64,000 nt of DNA. Source: Lachnospiraceae bacterium YSB2008 (GTDB lineage: Bacteria > Bacillota > Clostridia > Lachnospirales > Lachnospiraceae). The DNA lies in contig JHWR01000016.1 of assembly GCA_000687655.1 (NCBI GenBank), positions 1 to 64,000 of the forward strand, written 5' to 3'. The notes below the pieces were generated by a model. That model was not told where the DNA came from and made no database searches. It saw only the letters and a program-made list of their open reading frames with translations. A program made the position numbers and the translations under genes. Position 1 is the first letter of the stretch. Each line of letters begins with the position of its first letter. Shown piece after piece: positions 14,067 to 23,799 of this stretch.

Positions 14067-16703
14067 TTACATCTCAGCGATTGCTGCCTGAGCTGCTGCA
14101 AGTCTTGCAACAGGTACACGGAATGGTGAACATGATACATAATCAAGACCAATCTTATGGCAGAACTCAACAGATGAAGGATCTCCACCGTGCTCGCCGC
14201 AGATACCTACGTGAAGCTTAGGATTAACCGGCTTACCAAGCTTGATAGCCATCTCCATGAGCTTACCAACACCTGTCTGGTCAAGCTTAGCAAATGGATC
14301 GTTCTCGAAGATCTTTGTATCATAGTAAGCATCAAGGAACTTACCTGCATCATCTCTTGAGAAACCGAATGTCATCTGTGTAAGATCGTTAGTACCGAAG
14401 CAGAAGAAATCAGCTTCCTTAGCGATCTCATCAGCTGTAAGTGCAGCACGTGGGATCTCGATCATTGTACCAACTTCATACTCAAGCTTAGCACCTGCTG
14501 CTGCGATTTCAGCATCAGCTGTCTCAACTACTATCTTCTTAACATACTTTAATTCCTTAACTTCGCATGTAAGAGGAATCATGATCTCAGGCTTAACATT
14601 CCAATCCGGATGTGCCTTCTGAACCTCTATAGCAGCTCTGATAACAGCCTTTGTCTGCATCTTAGCGATTTCAGGATATGTAACTGCAAGACGGCATCCT
14701 CTGTGACCCATCATCGGATTGAATTCCTTAAGGCCTTCAACGATAGCCTTAACTTCATCAAGTGACTTACCAAGAGCCTCAGCGAGCTTGATCTGCTCAG
14801 CTTCCTCATGAGGAACAAACTCATGAAGTGGTGGATCAAGGAATCTGATAGTAACAGGATTACCCTCAAGTGCCTCATAGAGAGCCTTGAAGTCGCCCTG
14901 CTGATATGGAAGGATCTTATCGAGTGCCTTCTCTCTTGCTTCTACTGTATCTGCACAGATCATCTCTCTGAATGCTGCAATTCTGTCCTCTTCGAAGAAC
15001 ATATGCTCTGTACGGCAGAGACCGATACCTTCAGCACCGAGCTCACGAGCCTTCTTAGCATCAGCAGGAGTATCTGCATTTGTACGTACCTTAAGCTTTC
15101 TGTACTTGTCAGCCCAAGCCATGATACGTCCGAACTCACCGGCGATCTTAGCATCTACTGTAGGAATAAGACCAGCGTAGATATTACCTGTAGAACCGTC
15201 GATTGAGATTGGGTCACCTTCATTAAATGTCTGACCTGCGAGTGTGAACTTCTTGTTCTCCTCATCCATAACGATGTCGCCGCATCCAGATACACAGCAT
15301 GTACCCATACCACGAGCAACAACGGCAGCGTGTGATGTCATACCACCACGAACTGTAAGGATACCCTGAGCACTCTTCATACCTGTGATATCCTCAGGTG
15401 ATGTCTCAAGTCTTACAAGAACAACCTTCTCTCCCTTAGCAGCCCATTCAACTGCATCATCAGCTGTAAATACAACCTTACCACAAGCAGCACCAGGTGA
15501 AGCACCAAGTCCCTTTCCAAGTGGTGTTGCAGCCTTAAGTGCAGCAGCATCGAACTGTGGGTGAAGAAGTGTATCAAGGTTACGAGGATCGATCATTGCA
15601 ACTGCTTCTGCTTCTGTCTTATGTCCTTCATCAACAAGGTCACAAGCAATCTTGAGAGCTGCAGGAGCTGTTCTCTTACCATTACGGCACTGAAGCATAT
15701 AGAGCTTTCTGTTCTCGACTGTGAACTCCATATCCTGCATATCATGATAATGATTCTCGAGTGTCTCACAAACCTTAAGGAATTCAGCATAAGCCTCTGG
15801 GAATTCCTGCTCCATCTGAGCTATAGGCATTGGTGTACGAACACCGGCAACAACATCTTCGCCCTGTGCATTGATGAGGAACTCACCCATGAGCTTGTTC
15901 TCACCTGTAGCAGGATCTCTTGTGAATGCAACACCTGTACCTGACTGATTGTTAAGGTTACCAAATACCATAGGCATTACATTTACAGCTGTACCCCATG
16001 AATAAGGGATATCATTGTCACGACGGTATACGTTAGCACGTGGGTTATCCCATGAACGGAATACTGCCTCGATAGCAAGCTTAAGCTGCTCTACTGGATC
16101 TGAAGGGAAGTCTGTTCCGAGCTGATTCTTGTACTCAGCCTTGAACTGCTCTGCAAGAGTCTTAAGATCCTGTGCTGTAAGATCAACATCATACTTAACA
16201 CCCTTCTCTTCCTTCATCTTGTCGATAAGCTGTTCGAAATACTTCTTACCAACTTCCATAACTACGTCTGAGAACATCTGAATGAAACGTCTATATGAAT
16301 CATATACGAATCTTTCGAAAGCAGGATCCGGATTACCCTTGATCATAGCTGCAACAACGTCATCATTAAGACCAAGGTTAAGGATTGTATCCATCATACC
16401 AGGCATTGAAGCTCTGGCACCTGAACGAACTGAAACGAGAAGCGGATTCTCTAAATCACCGAACTTCTTTCCGTTTACTTTTTCCATCCAAGCTACACCT
16501 TCCATAGCCTGAGCCATAATCTCGTCATTAATCTTACGACCATCCTCATAGTACTGAGTACAAGCCTCTGTTGTGATGGTGAAGCCCTGTGGTACAGGAA
16601 GTCCGATCTCTGTCATCTCTGCGAGATTAGCACCCTTACCACCAAGCAGGTTACGCATAGACATATTACCTTCTTTGAAGGTGTACACCCATTTGTTTGC
16701 CAT
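14067..16703 (-). CDS. ppdK: Pyruvate, phosphate dikinase, 878 aa
   Basis: The enzyme interconverts pyruvate, ATP and phosphate with phosphoenolpyruvate, AMP and pyrophosphate, and in anaerobes often works in glycolysis. The N-terminal ATP-grasp part begins NLLGGKGANLAEM. The central swivelling domain has the phospho-histidine signature GGMTSHAAVVARGMG, and the C-terminal TIM barrel has GLCRTEHMF and the catalytic-cysteine segment VGICGEHGG. The length matches the bacterial family. An AGGAGG site lies 12 bases upstream of the ATG. It is a single-gene transcript with its own promoter, a roughly 120-base leader and a terminator. Confidence 0.97.
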   Translation of the reverse strand: MANKWVYTFKEGNMSMRNLLGGKGANLAEMTEIGLPVPQGFTITTEACTQYYEDGRKINDEIMAQAMEGVAWMEKVNGKKFGDLENPLLVSVRSGARASMPGMMDTILNLGLNDDVVAAMIKGNPDPAFERFVYDSYRRFIQMFSDVVMEVGKKYFEQLIDKMKEEKGVKYDVDLTAQDLKTLAEQFKAEYKNQLGTDFPSDPVEQLKLAIEAVFRSWDNPRANVYRRDNDIPYSWGTAVNVMPMVFGNLNNQSGTGVAFTRDPATGENKLMGEFLINAQGEDVVAGVRTPMPIAQMEQEFPEAYAEFLKVCETLENHYHDMQDMEFTVENRKLYMLQCRNGKRTAPAALKIACDLVDEGHKTEAEAVAMIDPRNLDTLLHPQFDAAALKAATPLGKGLGASPGAACGKVVFTADDAVEWAAKGEKVVLVRLETSPEDITGMKSAQGILTVRGGMTSHAAVVARGMGTCCVSGCGDIVMDEENKKFTLAGQTFNEGDPISIDGSTGNIYAGLIPTVDAKIAGEFGRIMAWADKYRKLKVRTNADTPADAKKARELGAEGIGLCRTEHMFFEEDRIAAFREMICADTVEAREKALDKILPYQQGDFKALYEALEGNPVTIRFLDPPLHEFVPHEEAEQIKLAEALGKSLDEVKAIVEGLKEFNPMMGHRGCRLAVTYPEIAKMQTKAVIRAAIEVQKAHPDWNVKPEIMIPLTCEVKELKYVKKIVVETADAEIAAAGAKLEYEVGTMIEIPRAALTADEIAKEADFFCFGTNDLTQMTFGFSRDDAGKFLDAYYDTKIFENDPFAKLDQTGVGKLMEMAIKLGKPVNPKLHVGICGEHGGDPSSVEFCHKIGLDYVSCSPFRVPVARLAAAQAAIAEM

Positions 16704-16822
16704 TTTGTTTCTTACCTCCTAAAATGAATTATTTACTTTTAACCCTTAATGCCGCACTAAAAACAGGAAACTTAGCTTCCTATTTTGCGCACAACAAAGT
16801 AAGGGCTAGTTAGCTAAAGTCG

Positions 16823-16850
16823 ATTATAGCATAACTCATGCTATAAAAAA
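16823..16850 (-). promoter_or_regulatory. ppdK promoter with overlapping palindrome
   Basis: A TATAAT -10 box on the minus strand (16828-16823) overlaps the inverted repeat TATAGCAT/ATGCTATA at 16825-16845, a plausible operator. The leader that follows holds two nested inverted repeats (AGGAA/TTCCT within CCCTTA/TAAGGG), the inner one trailed by GTTTTTAG, which could act as an attenuator. No trans-acting factor is known from the sequence. Confidence 0.5.
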
Positions 16851-16866
16851 AGCAGAAATAAAAGCA

Positions 16867-16904
16867 AAATGTGCCAAATTAAAACAGTCTTAATTTGGCA
16901 CATT
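16867..16904 (-). terminator. Terminator of the glyQS operon
   Basis: Nearly perfect 16-base arms (AAATGTGCCAAATTAA and its complement) form a hairpin right after the glyQS stop codon at 16916, followed by T-rich sequence on the minus strand. Confidence 0.75.
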
Positions 16905-16915
16905 TATATAATCTT

Positions 16916-18313
16916 TTAGTATTCGAATTTCTTCTCAAAATAAGCCTTGAGATCTTCTATCTTGATTCTCTCCTGCTCCATTGAATCACGGTCACGAACT
17001 GTAACAGCACCGTCAGTTTCCGAATCAAAATCGTATGTTACACAGAATGGAGTTCCGATCTCATCCTGACGTCTGTATCTCTTACCGATAGCTCCTCTGT
17101 CATCATACTCACAGTTATAATACTTACAAAGCTCTGTATAAATCTTCTCAGCACCTTCACCAAGCTTCTTTGAAAGAGGAAGTACACCGATCTTTACAGG
17201 TGCTATAGCCGGATGGAAATGAAGTACTGTACGTACATCATTCTTCTCAGCGTCAAGAACTTCTTCATCATAAGCTTCACAAAGGAATGCAAGCGTAACT
17301 CTGTCTGCACCAAGTGATGGCTCGATAACGTATGGAACATACTTCTCTTTTGTCTCATCATCGAAGTACTCCATAGGCTCACCTGAAACATTCTGATGCT
17401 GAGTAAGGTCATAGTCTGTTCTGTCAGCTATTCCCCAGAGCTCGCCCCAGTCAGTGAATGGGAATGCATACTCAATATCTGTTGTAGCATTACTGTAGAA
17501 TGAAAGCTCTTCTTTATCATGATCACGAAGACGGAGATTCTCATCTTTGATACCAAGTTCAAGAAGCCAGTTATAGCAGAAGTTTCTCCAGTACTCGAAC
17601 CACTCAAGGTCTGTACCAGGCTTGCAGAAGAACTCAAGCTCCATCTGCTCAAACTCTCTGGTTCTGAAAGTGAAGTTACCAGGTGTGATCTCATTTCTGA
17701 ATGACTTACCGATCTGACCTATACCGAAAGGAACCTTCTTACGTGATGTACGCTGAACGTTCTTGAAATTAACGAATATACCCTGTGCAGTCTCCGGACG
17801 AAGATAAACTACATCCTTGGCATCCTCAGTAACACCCTGGAAAGTCTTGAACATGAGGTTGAACTGCCTGATGTTTGTGAAGTTATGCTTGCCGCAGACA
17901 GGACATGGCACTCCATTTTCCTCTATGAAGCCTTCCATTTTCTCATTGTCCCATCCATCTACAGAACCATCAAGAGTGATACCCTTCTCAAGAGCAAAAT
18001 CCTCGATAAGCTTATCAGCTCTGTGTCTTGAATGGCACTCCTTACAATCCATAAGAGGATCTGAGAAGCTTCCAAGATGTCCTGAAGCAACCCATGTCTG
18101 TGGGTTCATAAGAATCGCTGAATCAAGTCCTACATTAAGTGGATTCTCCTGGATGAATTTCTTCCACCATGCCTTCTTAACATTATTCTTAAGCTCAACA
18201 CCAATATTACCATAGTCCCATGTATTCGCGAGTCCGCCGTAAATCTCTGAACCCGGGAATATGAAACCTCTTGACTTGGCAAGAGCTACAATCTTATCCA
18301 TGTTCTTTTCCAT
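16916..18313 (-). CDS. glyQS: Glycyl-tRNA synthetase, homodimeric type, 465 aa
   Basis: A class II aminoacyl-tRNA synthetase of the alpha2 type that charges tRNA-Gly. It opens with [20 protein letters not shown], has a zinc-binding insertion with CKEC and CPVC, motif 2 around [10 protein letters not shown], motif 3 around [10 protein letters not shown] near residue 315, and the C-terminal anticodon-binding domain from about 350. An AAAGGAG site lies seven bases ahead of the ATG. It is the last gene of the run dacA-M16 peptidase-era-recO-lipoprotein-glyQS; no T-box leader is seen, as expected for an internal operon gene. Confidence 0.97.
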   Translation of the reverse strand: MEKNMDKIVALAKSRGFIFPGSEIYGGLANTWDYGNIGVELKNNVKKAWWKKFIQENPLNVGLDSAILMNPQTWVASGHLGSFSDPLMDCKECHSRHRADKLIEDFALEKGITLDGSVDGWDNEKMEGFIEENGVPCPVCGKHNFTNIRQFNLMFKTFQGVTEDAKDVVYLRPETAQGIFVNFKNVQRTSRKKVPFGIGQIGKSFRNEITPGNFTFRTREFEQMELEFFCKPGTDLEWFEYWRNFCYNWLLELGIKDENLRLRDHDKEELSFYSNATTDIEYAFPFTDWGELWGIADRTDYDLTQHQNVSGEPMEYFDDETKEKYVPYVIEPSLGADRVTLAFLCEAYDEEVLDAEKNDVRTVLHFHPAIAPVKIGVLPLSKKLGEGAEKIYTELCKYYNCEYDDRGAIGKRYRRQDEIGTPFCVTYDFDSETDGAVTVRDRDSMEQERIKIEDLKAYFEKKFEY

Positions 18314-18359
18314 GCTGTTTCTCCTTTAATATTTAATAGTGACAGAATAATCCGTCATC

Positions 18360-19172
18360 TTAATAATTCATCTTAAATACTACGATGGCAGTACCTTCGC
18401 CATCAGTTGACATCACACCATCCTCAGAAAGTACAGCGTGATTATTATAATACAGGAACTTACCTCCATCGAGCTTTATATCGATAGCGTTCGGAACTGT
18501 AAACATCATGATGCTTCCATCTGTTATCTCAGATGAATCTACAGTCTCCTTTGATGACGCATCTGTAAATGTAGCGGTAACTACATCAGGCGCCTTGCCT
18601 TCAGCCTGTTCCTGCTGCTGTTCTGCTTTACGCTTCTCATACTCATCTCTTGTAAGTCCGGCTTCTGCGAGCTGATCATCGGAGATTTCTTCATCCTCAT
18701 CAGAAATGTCTGTGGACACAGCAACTGCCGCATGTGTCTTTGCAAATTCTTCATTTGCTATACTGTCACAGTATTCTGCATTATAAAGTGAAAATGTAAC
18801 GTTCATGTTATTGAACTCATTATAAGAATCAAAATCGTTATAAAGAAGTGCTGACTTTACGATTCCATCCTTCTCACCATACTGAAGGAAGCTGATTTTT
18901 TCGCCGCCGACCTTCTTGTTGTATGCCTCAACTTCTGACTTGATATAATCAACAAGCTGAGAATAATCAAATGAAACGCCGTTATAATCGTCAACTGAGA
19001 TTTCAAGTATATCTCCGCTCGTGTTCATTATGATCGTATTCTTATCATATGACGATATGTAATCATCTTTAACAGCACTGTATTCATTCTTCTTTCCGCA
19101 GCCTGCTGCAGATACCAGTAAAATCAATGTAATCAGGATTACACAGAGCTTTTTACATTTCATACTTTTCAT
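18360..19172 (-). CDS. Predicted lipoprotein of unknown function, about 270 aa
   Basis: A basic N-terminus and hydrophobic stretch lead into the lipobox VSAAGC, so the mature protein is likely anchored to the outer face of the membrane by a lipidated cysteine. The mature part is acidic, contains a Glu/Gln-rich low-complexity stretch near its middle (EKRKAEQQQEQAEG), and two beta-rich segments. No family is recognised. Two adjacent ATG codons exist; the one at 19172 has AGAAGG seven bases upstream. It sits between recO and glyQS, an association that need not be functional. Confidence 0.75.
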   Translation of the reverse strand: MKSMKCKKLCVILITLILLVSAAGCGKKNEYSAVKDDYISSYDKNTIIMNTSGDILEISVDDYNGVSFDYSQLVDYIKSEVEAYNKKVGGEKISFLQYGEKDGIVKSALLYNDFDSYNEFNNMNVTFSLYNAEYCDSIANEEFAKTHAAVAVSTDISDEDEEISDDQLAEAGLTRDEYEKRKAEQQQEQAEGKAPDVVTATFTDASSKETVDSSEITDGSIMMFTVPNAIDIKLDGGKFLYYNNHAVLSEDGVMSTDGEGTAIVVFKMNY

Positions 19173-19234
19173 CATTCTGCCTTCTTTTCTATATTTACAC
19201 GCTCGCAATATTTTACATTCATTTAGTCAGTTTT

Positions 19235-19900
19235 TCAATACAAAGTATTAAGAATTTCCAGGGATTTGAATTCTTTATCCACATACTTCTTTTTATACTT
19301 ATCAACGAATCCTATAAGAGCATTTCTCTTCTCAGAAGAAACCTGCATATCATACAGTCTGGTCAGAGGAGCTTTTTCTATATACTGAAGACAGTCAGCG
19401 ATATGCTCTACCCTGTCAGCTTTACCATTTCTGAGATATACATCCAGATTAGGTCCTTCGCCTTCAATATGCATGAGTCTGAGTTCATACAGAGCCTTGG
19501 CGAAAAGCATGTCCGGTTCATCCTTAAGGAGATTCTTAAATGAAACGTAGAGAAGATTCAGTTCATCCTTAGCCGTTACATTTTCTCTGGTATAATACCC
19601 GGCGAATTCACACATATATGATGCGTAGCAGAACTTATCCATATCGACTGAAAGCCCGTCAAAGGTTTCTATGATTTCAGCAGATACAAGGCTGTATGCT
19701 GTTCTGCCCTGTCTCACCGTATAGTCTCCCATAGAGAAAGCACGTGCCGCTGCAGCAAGCGGACTCTTTGGTCTTCGCGCTCCATTTGCAAATATTGTTA
19801 TCTTTCCGAGTTCAGAGGACAGGAAAGTAAGTCGCCGGTCAGATTCTCCCTGAGGCGATACCGCCAGCACTATGCCCTTTATCTTAATATCCTGTTCCAT
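19235..19900 (-). CDS. recO: DNA repair protein RecO, 221 aa
   Basis: RecO helps load RecA on gaps during recombinational repair. The N-terminal OB fold is recognisable (KIKGIVLAVSPQGESDRRLTFLSSELGKI), followed by the helical region with FCYASYMCEFAGYYT. Firmicute RecO is usually near 250 residues with a four-cysteine zinc module in its C-terminal half; here that module is missing and the protein is shorter. It lies 26 bases after era, the usual clostridial order. Confidence 0.93.
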   Translation of the reverse strand: MEQDIKIKGIVLAVSPQGESDRRLTFLSSELGKITIFANGARRPKSPLAAAARAFSMGDYTVRQGRTAYSLVSAEIIETFDGLSVDMDKFCYASYMCEFAGYYTRENVTAKDELNLLYVSFKNLLKDEPDMLFAKALYELRLMHIEGEGPNLDVYLRNGKADRVEHIADCLQYIEKAPLTRLYDMQVSSEKRNALIGFVDKYKKKYVDKEFKSLEILNTLY

Positions 19901-19926
19901 ATCTGTCTCTCACTCAATTTATCCGG

Positions 19927-20829
19927 CTACTTCCTGGAATATCCATAATCCTTCAGATCACCCAGATTCTCGCGCCAGTCACGTCTGACTTTTACGAAAA
20001 GTTTCAGATTCACTTTCATATCCAGAAGCTTCTCCATTTCTATACGGGCACCGGTTCCGATATTCTTCAGCATGGAGCCGCCCTTACCTATGATTATTCC
20101 CTTATGGGAATCTCTCTCACATATGATGGTAGCCTCTATATCAACTATCCTTCCGTCAGGACGTACCTTCATGGAATCTACAACGACTGCTATTCCGTGA
20201 GGAACCTCCTTGTCAAGCTTGTGAAGAGCCGCCTCGCGGATAAGCTCCTTCACTATCTCCCTCTCGGTTTCATCAGTGACTGTATCAGGGTCATAATACA
20301 TAGGTCCCGCCGGGAGATGCTGCATGATCATATCTATCAAAAGCTCTCTGTTCTTATTCCTGAGAGCAGATACCGGAACTATCTCTGCAAAATCACATAT
20401 GTCTTTATATGCATCTATAGCCTTAGCCAGATCCTCAGGAGTAAATGCATCTATCTTATTAATAACAAGTATAACAGGTACTTTTGCTTTTCTGAGCTTT
20501 TCGGCAATGGATTGCTCACCCTTACCTATATATGTCGTAGGCTCAACCAGCCAGAGTATAACATCAGCCTCATCCATTGAGCTCAGAGATTCCTCAAGCA
20601 TAAAGTCACCGAGCTTATTCTTGGCTTTATTGATACCCGGTGTATCAAGGAATACTATCTGTCCCCTGTCGTCCTCAGTATATACAGTTTTTATCTTATT
20701 TCTGGTTGTCTGCGCTTTACCGCTCATGATAGCTATCTTCTGACCTATGATCAGATTCATGAGTGTGGACTTTCCGACATTTGGACGTCCTACTATCGAG
20801 ACAAAACCTGATTTGAAGTTATCGCTCAT
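19927..20829 (-). CDS. era: GTPase Era, 300 aa
   Basis: Era is a GTPase that helps mature the 30S ribosomal subunit. It has the G1 motif GRPNVGKST (residues 14-22), G3 DTPG, G4 NKID and a C-terminal KH domain with GKGGSMLKNIG. The length is typical. The start codon follows the M16 peptidase stop by a single base and has no ribosome site of its own, which suggests translational coupling. Confidence 0.97.
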   Translation of the reverse strand: MSDNFKSGFVSIVGRPNVGKSTLMNLIIGQKIAIMSGKAQTTRNKIKTVYTEDDRGQIVFLDTPGINKAKNKLGDFMLEESLSSMDEADVILWLVEPTTYIGKGEQSIAEKLRKAKVPVILVINKIDAFTPEDLAKAIDAYKDICDFAEIVPVSALRNKNRELLIDMIMQHLPAGPMYYDPDTVTDETEREIVKELIREAALHKLDKEVPHGIAVVVDSMKVRPDGRIVDIEATIICERDSHKGIIIGKGGSMLKNIGTGARIEMEKLLDMKVNLKLFVKVRRDWRENLGDLKDYGYSRK

Positions 20830-20830
20830 A

Positions 20831-23746
20831 TTAATACAGATTATCTACCTTTCCGAACATATCCTTCGCAGCATCGACTGCTTCCTCGCCACCAACAACG
20901 CAGATTATATCTGAATCAGTGATTGCCTTAATAAGCGGTGCAAGATCACGAATCTTAGAAGGTGTAGTACTGAGCACCTCATCTCTCTCCTTCTGTGTCA
21001 TTTCATCAGTTATACCTGCAAGATAGTAAATGAAAGACATATCACCCTCTGCAGACGGACCAAGCGGTGTATCCAGCTTACTTATAGTTCCGATGATGTA
21101 CTTAAGCATATCTCTGTCACTGACATCGAAATTCTCTACATATTTGTAAGCATTCTTATATACCTCATAGGTATTGGCAAGGTTTGGATCTCTGTATGAA
21201 GTGAAATATCCCATACCGCTTCTGCTGAATCCACACATTGAACCATATGCTCCACCCTGAACTCTTACATTTATCCAGAGATAATCATATGAGAATATAA
21301 TCTGAAGCACTGAAAGGTAACCCGAATAATCGAAACCTGCCTTCTTATAATTACCCGCTGTAGCTACATACTGAACCTGTGAAGAAGCTCTGAAGCCTTC
21401 ATTTTCTACTCCGAGAACAAATTCGTTGTAAGCCCCCGGAACATTATCATTCAGATGAGATGCAAATTCTCTGATCTCATCTCCCATTTCATTTACAGGA
21501 TTTTTACCTGATGTAACTGAAACTATAAGTCCTGCTCTTCTGGCAAGCTTACTAAAGACAGCTTGAATATCCCTTGCGAGATCTTCATATACATCATCGA
21601 AATTCTTATCGAGCCTGTCGATAAATCTGTAATACTCTATTCCTTCTGTGTATTCCTTCTTAGCAAATCCAGGGCTGATGTAACTCTCGGCACGCTGTGA
21701 TGAAGTCAGATGTCCTGTTTCAAGTAGCTCAGCCTTCATACCGGCTTTGCTCTCAGCTATGATCTCCTTCAGTCTCTTCCTGTCTGTTATATGAGATCTG
21801 AAGAATATCTCTTCTATGAGCTTAAAGGCATCCTTTACATTTTCATCAAAGCATTTGAATTTAATGCTGAAGCCTGATATGAATCCGTCGTTCTTGAGAG
21901 ACTTATATGTACCGGTTCCATATGCCGAACCGCCCATAGCTATATCGACTTCACTTGCAAGATCGCTGTATTTGAAATTATCTGTATCGACATACTCAAA
22001 GAGTTCAGTGAGAAGTGAAACTGTCGAAAGCTCTTCTTTCGTAAAATCACTTATGTCGAAAAACAGCTTAACGTAGCTTATGCCGTTCGTAAATATATCG
22101 TGATGTATGAGCGGGATTTCATCTACATCATATTCAGTATTCTTATTCCTGCGTGCTTCTTTTCCTATATCAGAAAGTTCAAGCAATGGAAGACGTGCAA
22201 GATCCTCATCAGATGACGGTTCTTCCTGATAAGCCTTAAGATGAACAGTATCCGCGATTATCTTATCGAGCTCTTCATCAGAAAGCGTCTGCTTATATTC
22301 AGCAAGCTTAGCATTAAGCACATCATCCTTCTTCTTGTTAAGACCATATTCAGGAACAAATGTAACGAAAGCCTTATGAGGGTTATCAAGTATCAGAGTT
22401 CTTATTAGGTTTTCAAAATAGTCTGTCTCGACAAGTTCCTTAAGCTCGGTATAAAGATGATTCCTGGAGAATATATCCAGCGCACGCTCATCATCATAAA
22501 GCCAGTCACCGAGTGCACCAAGTCCGAGCAGAAGTCCCTTAGGGAAACGTCCTGCATTTGCTTCCTTATGTTTAAATTCAAAGTGTGATATAGCAGCCTT
22601 AAGAGATTTCTTATTGATTCCCTCATCAGCTATCTTTCTAAGTGTATCTTCTATTATGCTGTTAAACTTATCCTTATCCTCTTTGTTGGAATTTCTTGCA
22701 ACGATCGAGAAGAAAGGATCGAGCAGTTCATTTTCAAATGAACCGTCTACGTCCTGACAGATTCCTGACTCAATGATAGCTTCCTTGAGAGGAGCTCCCG
22801 GTATCTCCAGAAGAACATATGTGAGGATGTTCATAGCAAGAGAAACCTTATTATCCTCAGCTGCCTTAGTAACAACATTGTAAGATAAAAATGTATTGTC
22901 CTCGAGACTTTCTGAATCTGAAAGTGAATATGTATCGACTGCGTCAACAGGCTCTTTAAACTCTTCAACAGGCTTGATCTCTGAAGGGACATATAGATAA
23001 TCGTAGCCTGAAAGATATTCAGAATCTATAAAGAGCAGTTCATCTGCAAAATCCTTGTCACCGTACAGATAGATATAGCTGTTTGACGGATGATAATAAT
23101 TTGCATGATAATCCAGATATTCTTCCCTTGTAAGTGTAGGAATAATCTCCGGATCTCCGCCTGAATCAAGGCTGTAAACAGAGTTCGGATAAAGATGCTC
23201 TGTGACTGCTCTTGCAAGACATGATTCAGGAGATGAATAAACTCCTCTCATTTCATTGTAAACAACACCATTTATTGTAAGCGGCGCCTCCTTATCAGTC
23301 AGTTCATAATGCCAGCCTTCCTGCTTGAATATCTCCTCGTACTTGTAGATATTAGGATGAAATACCGCATCCAGATAAACCTCCATAAGGTTACGGAAAT
23401 CCTTAACATTGCAGCTTGCTACAGGATAGACAGTTTTATCAGGATATGTCATTGCATTTAAAAATGTATTCAGACTGCCCTTTGCAAGCTCTACAAAAGG
23501 ATCCTTTACAGGATACTTGTCAGAACCGCAGAGTACTGTGTGTTCAACTATATGCTGAATTCCCTTACTGTTAGTAGGTGGAGTTCTGAAGCCTATACTG
23601 AAGACTTTGTTATTGTCATCATTTTCAATAACACATATACGTGCCTTGGTTTTATTGTGAGAAAGTATATAGCCCTTTCCATTTACTTCCGGAAGGTTCT
23701 CTTCCTTTGTTACTGTGTATATACCTGATAATCTTTCTATATCCAT
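20831..23746 (-). CDS. M16C zinc metallopeptidase (PreP/HypA-like), 971 aa
   Basis: The inverted zinc motif HxxEH occurs in HIVEHTVLCGS near residue 66, with the downstream glutamate in VVYNEMRGVYSS. The length and the two-lobed organisation with a degenerate second half match the PreP family, which degrades oligopeptides in a closed chamber. No signal peptide is seen, so it should be cytoplasmic. It is translationally coupled to era and follows dacA by 53 bases. Confidence 0.92.
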   Translation of the reverse strand: MDIERLSGIYTVTKEENLPEVNGKGYILSHNKTKARICVIENDDNNKVFSIGFRTPPTNSKGIQHIVEHTVLCGSDKYPVKDPFVELAKGSLNTFLNAMTYPDKTVYPVASCNVKDFRNLMEVYLDAVFHPNIYKYEEIFKQEGWHYELTDKEAPLTINGVVYNEMRGVYSSPESCLARAVTEHLYPNSVYSLDSGGDPEIIPTLTREEYLDYHANYYHPSNSYIYLYGDKDFADELLFIDSEYLSGYDYLYVPSEIKPVEEFKEPVDAVDTYSLSDSESLEDNTFLSYNVVTKAAEDNKVSLAMNILTYVLLEIPGAPLKEAIIESGICQDVDGSFENELLDPFFSIVARNSNKEDKDKFNSIIEDTLRKIADEGINKKSLKAAISHFEFKHKEANAGRFPKGLLLGLGALGDWLYDDERALDIFSRNHLYTELKELVETDYFENLIRTLILDNPHKAFVTFVPEYGLNKKKDDVLNAKLAEYKQTLSDEELDKIIADTVHLKAYQEEPSSDEDLARLPLLELSDIGKEARRNKNTEYDVDEIPLIHHDIFTNGISYVKLFFDISDFTKEELSTVSLLTELFEYVDTDNFKYSDLASEVDIAMGGSAYGTGTYKSLKNDGFISGFSIKFKCFDENVKDAFKLIEEIFFRSHITDRKRLKEIIAESKAGMKAELLETGHLTSSQRAESYISPGFAKKEYTEGIEYYRFIDRLDKNFDDVYEDLARDIQAVFSKLARRAGLIVSVTSGKNPVNEMGDEIREFASHLNDNVPGAYNEFVLGVENEGFRASSQVQYVATAGNYKKAGFDYSGYLSVLQIIFSYDYLWINVRVQGGAYGSMCGFSRSGMGYFTSYRDPNLANTYEVYKNAYKYVENFDVSDRDMLKYIIGTISKLDTPLGPSAEGDMSFIYYLAGITDEMTQKERDEVLSTTPSKIRDLAPLIKAITDSDIICVVGGEEAVDAAKDMFGKVDNLY

Positions 23747-23799
23747 TAATTAATCCCCTATCTATGTTTATGAAAATACAGATAACCTGCGTAAACAAC

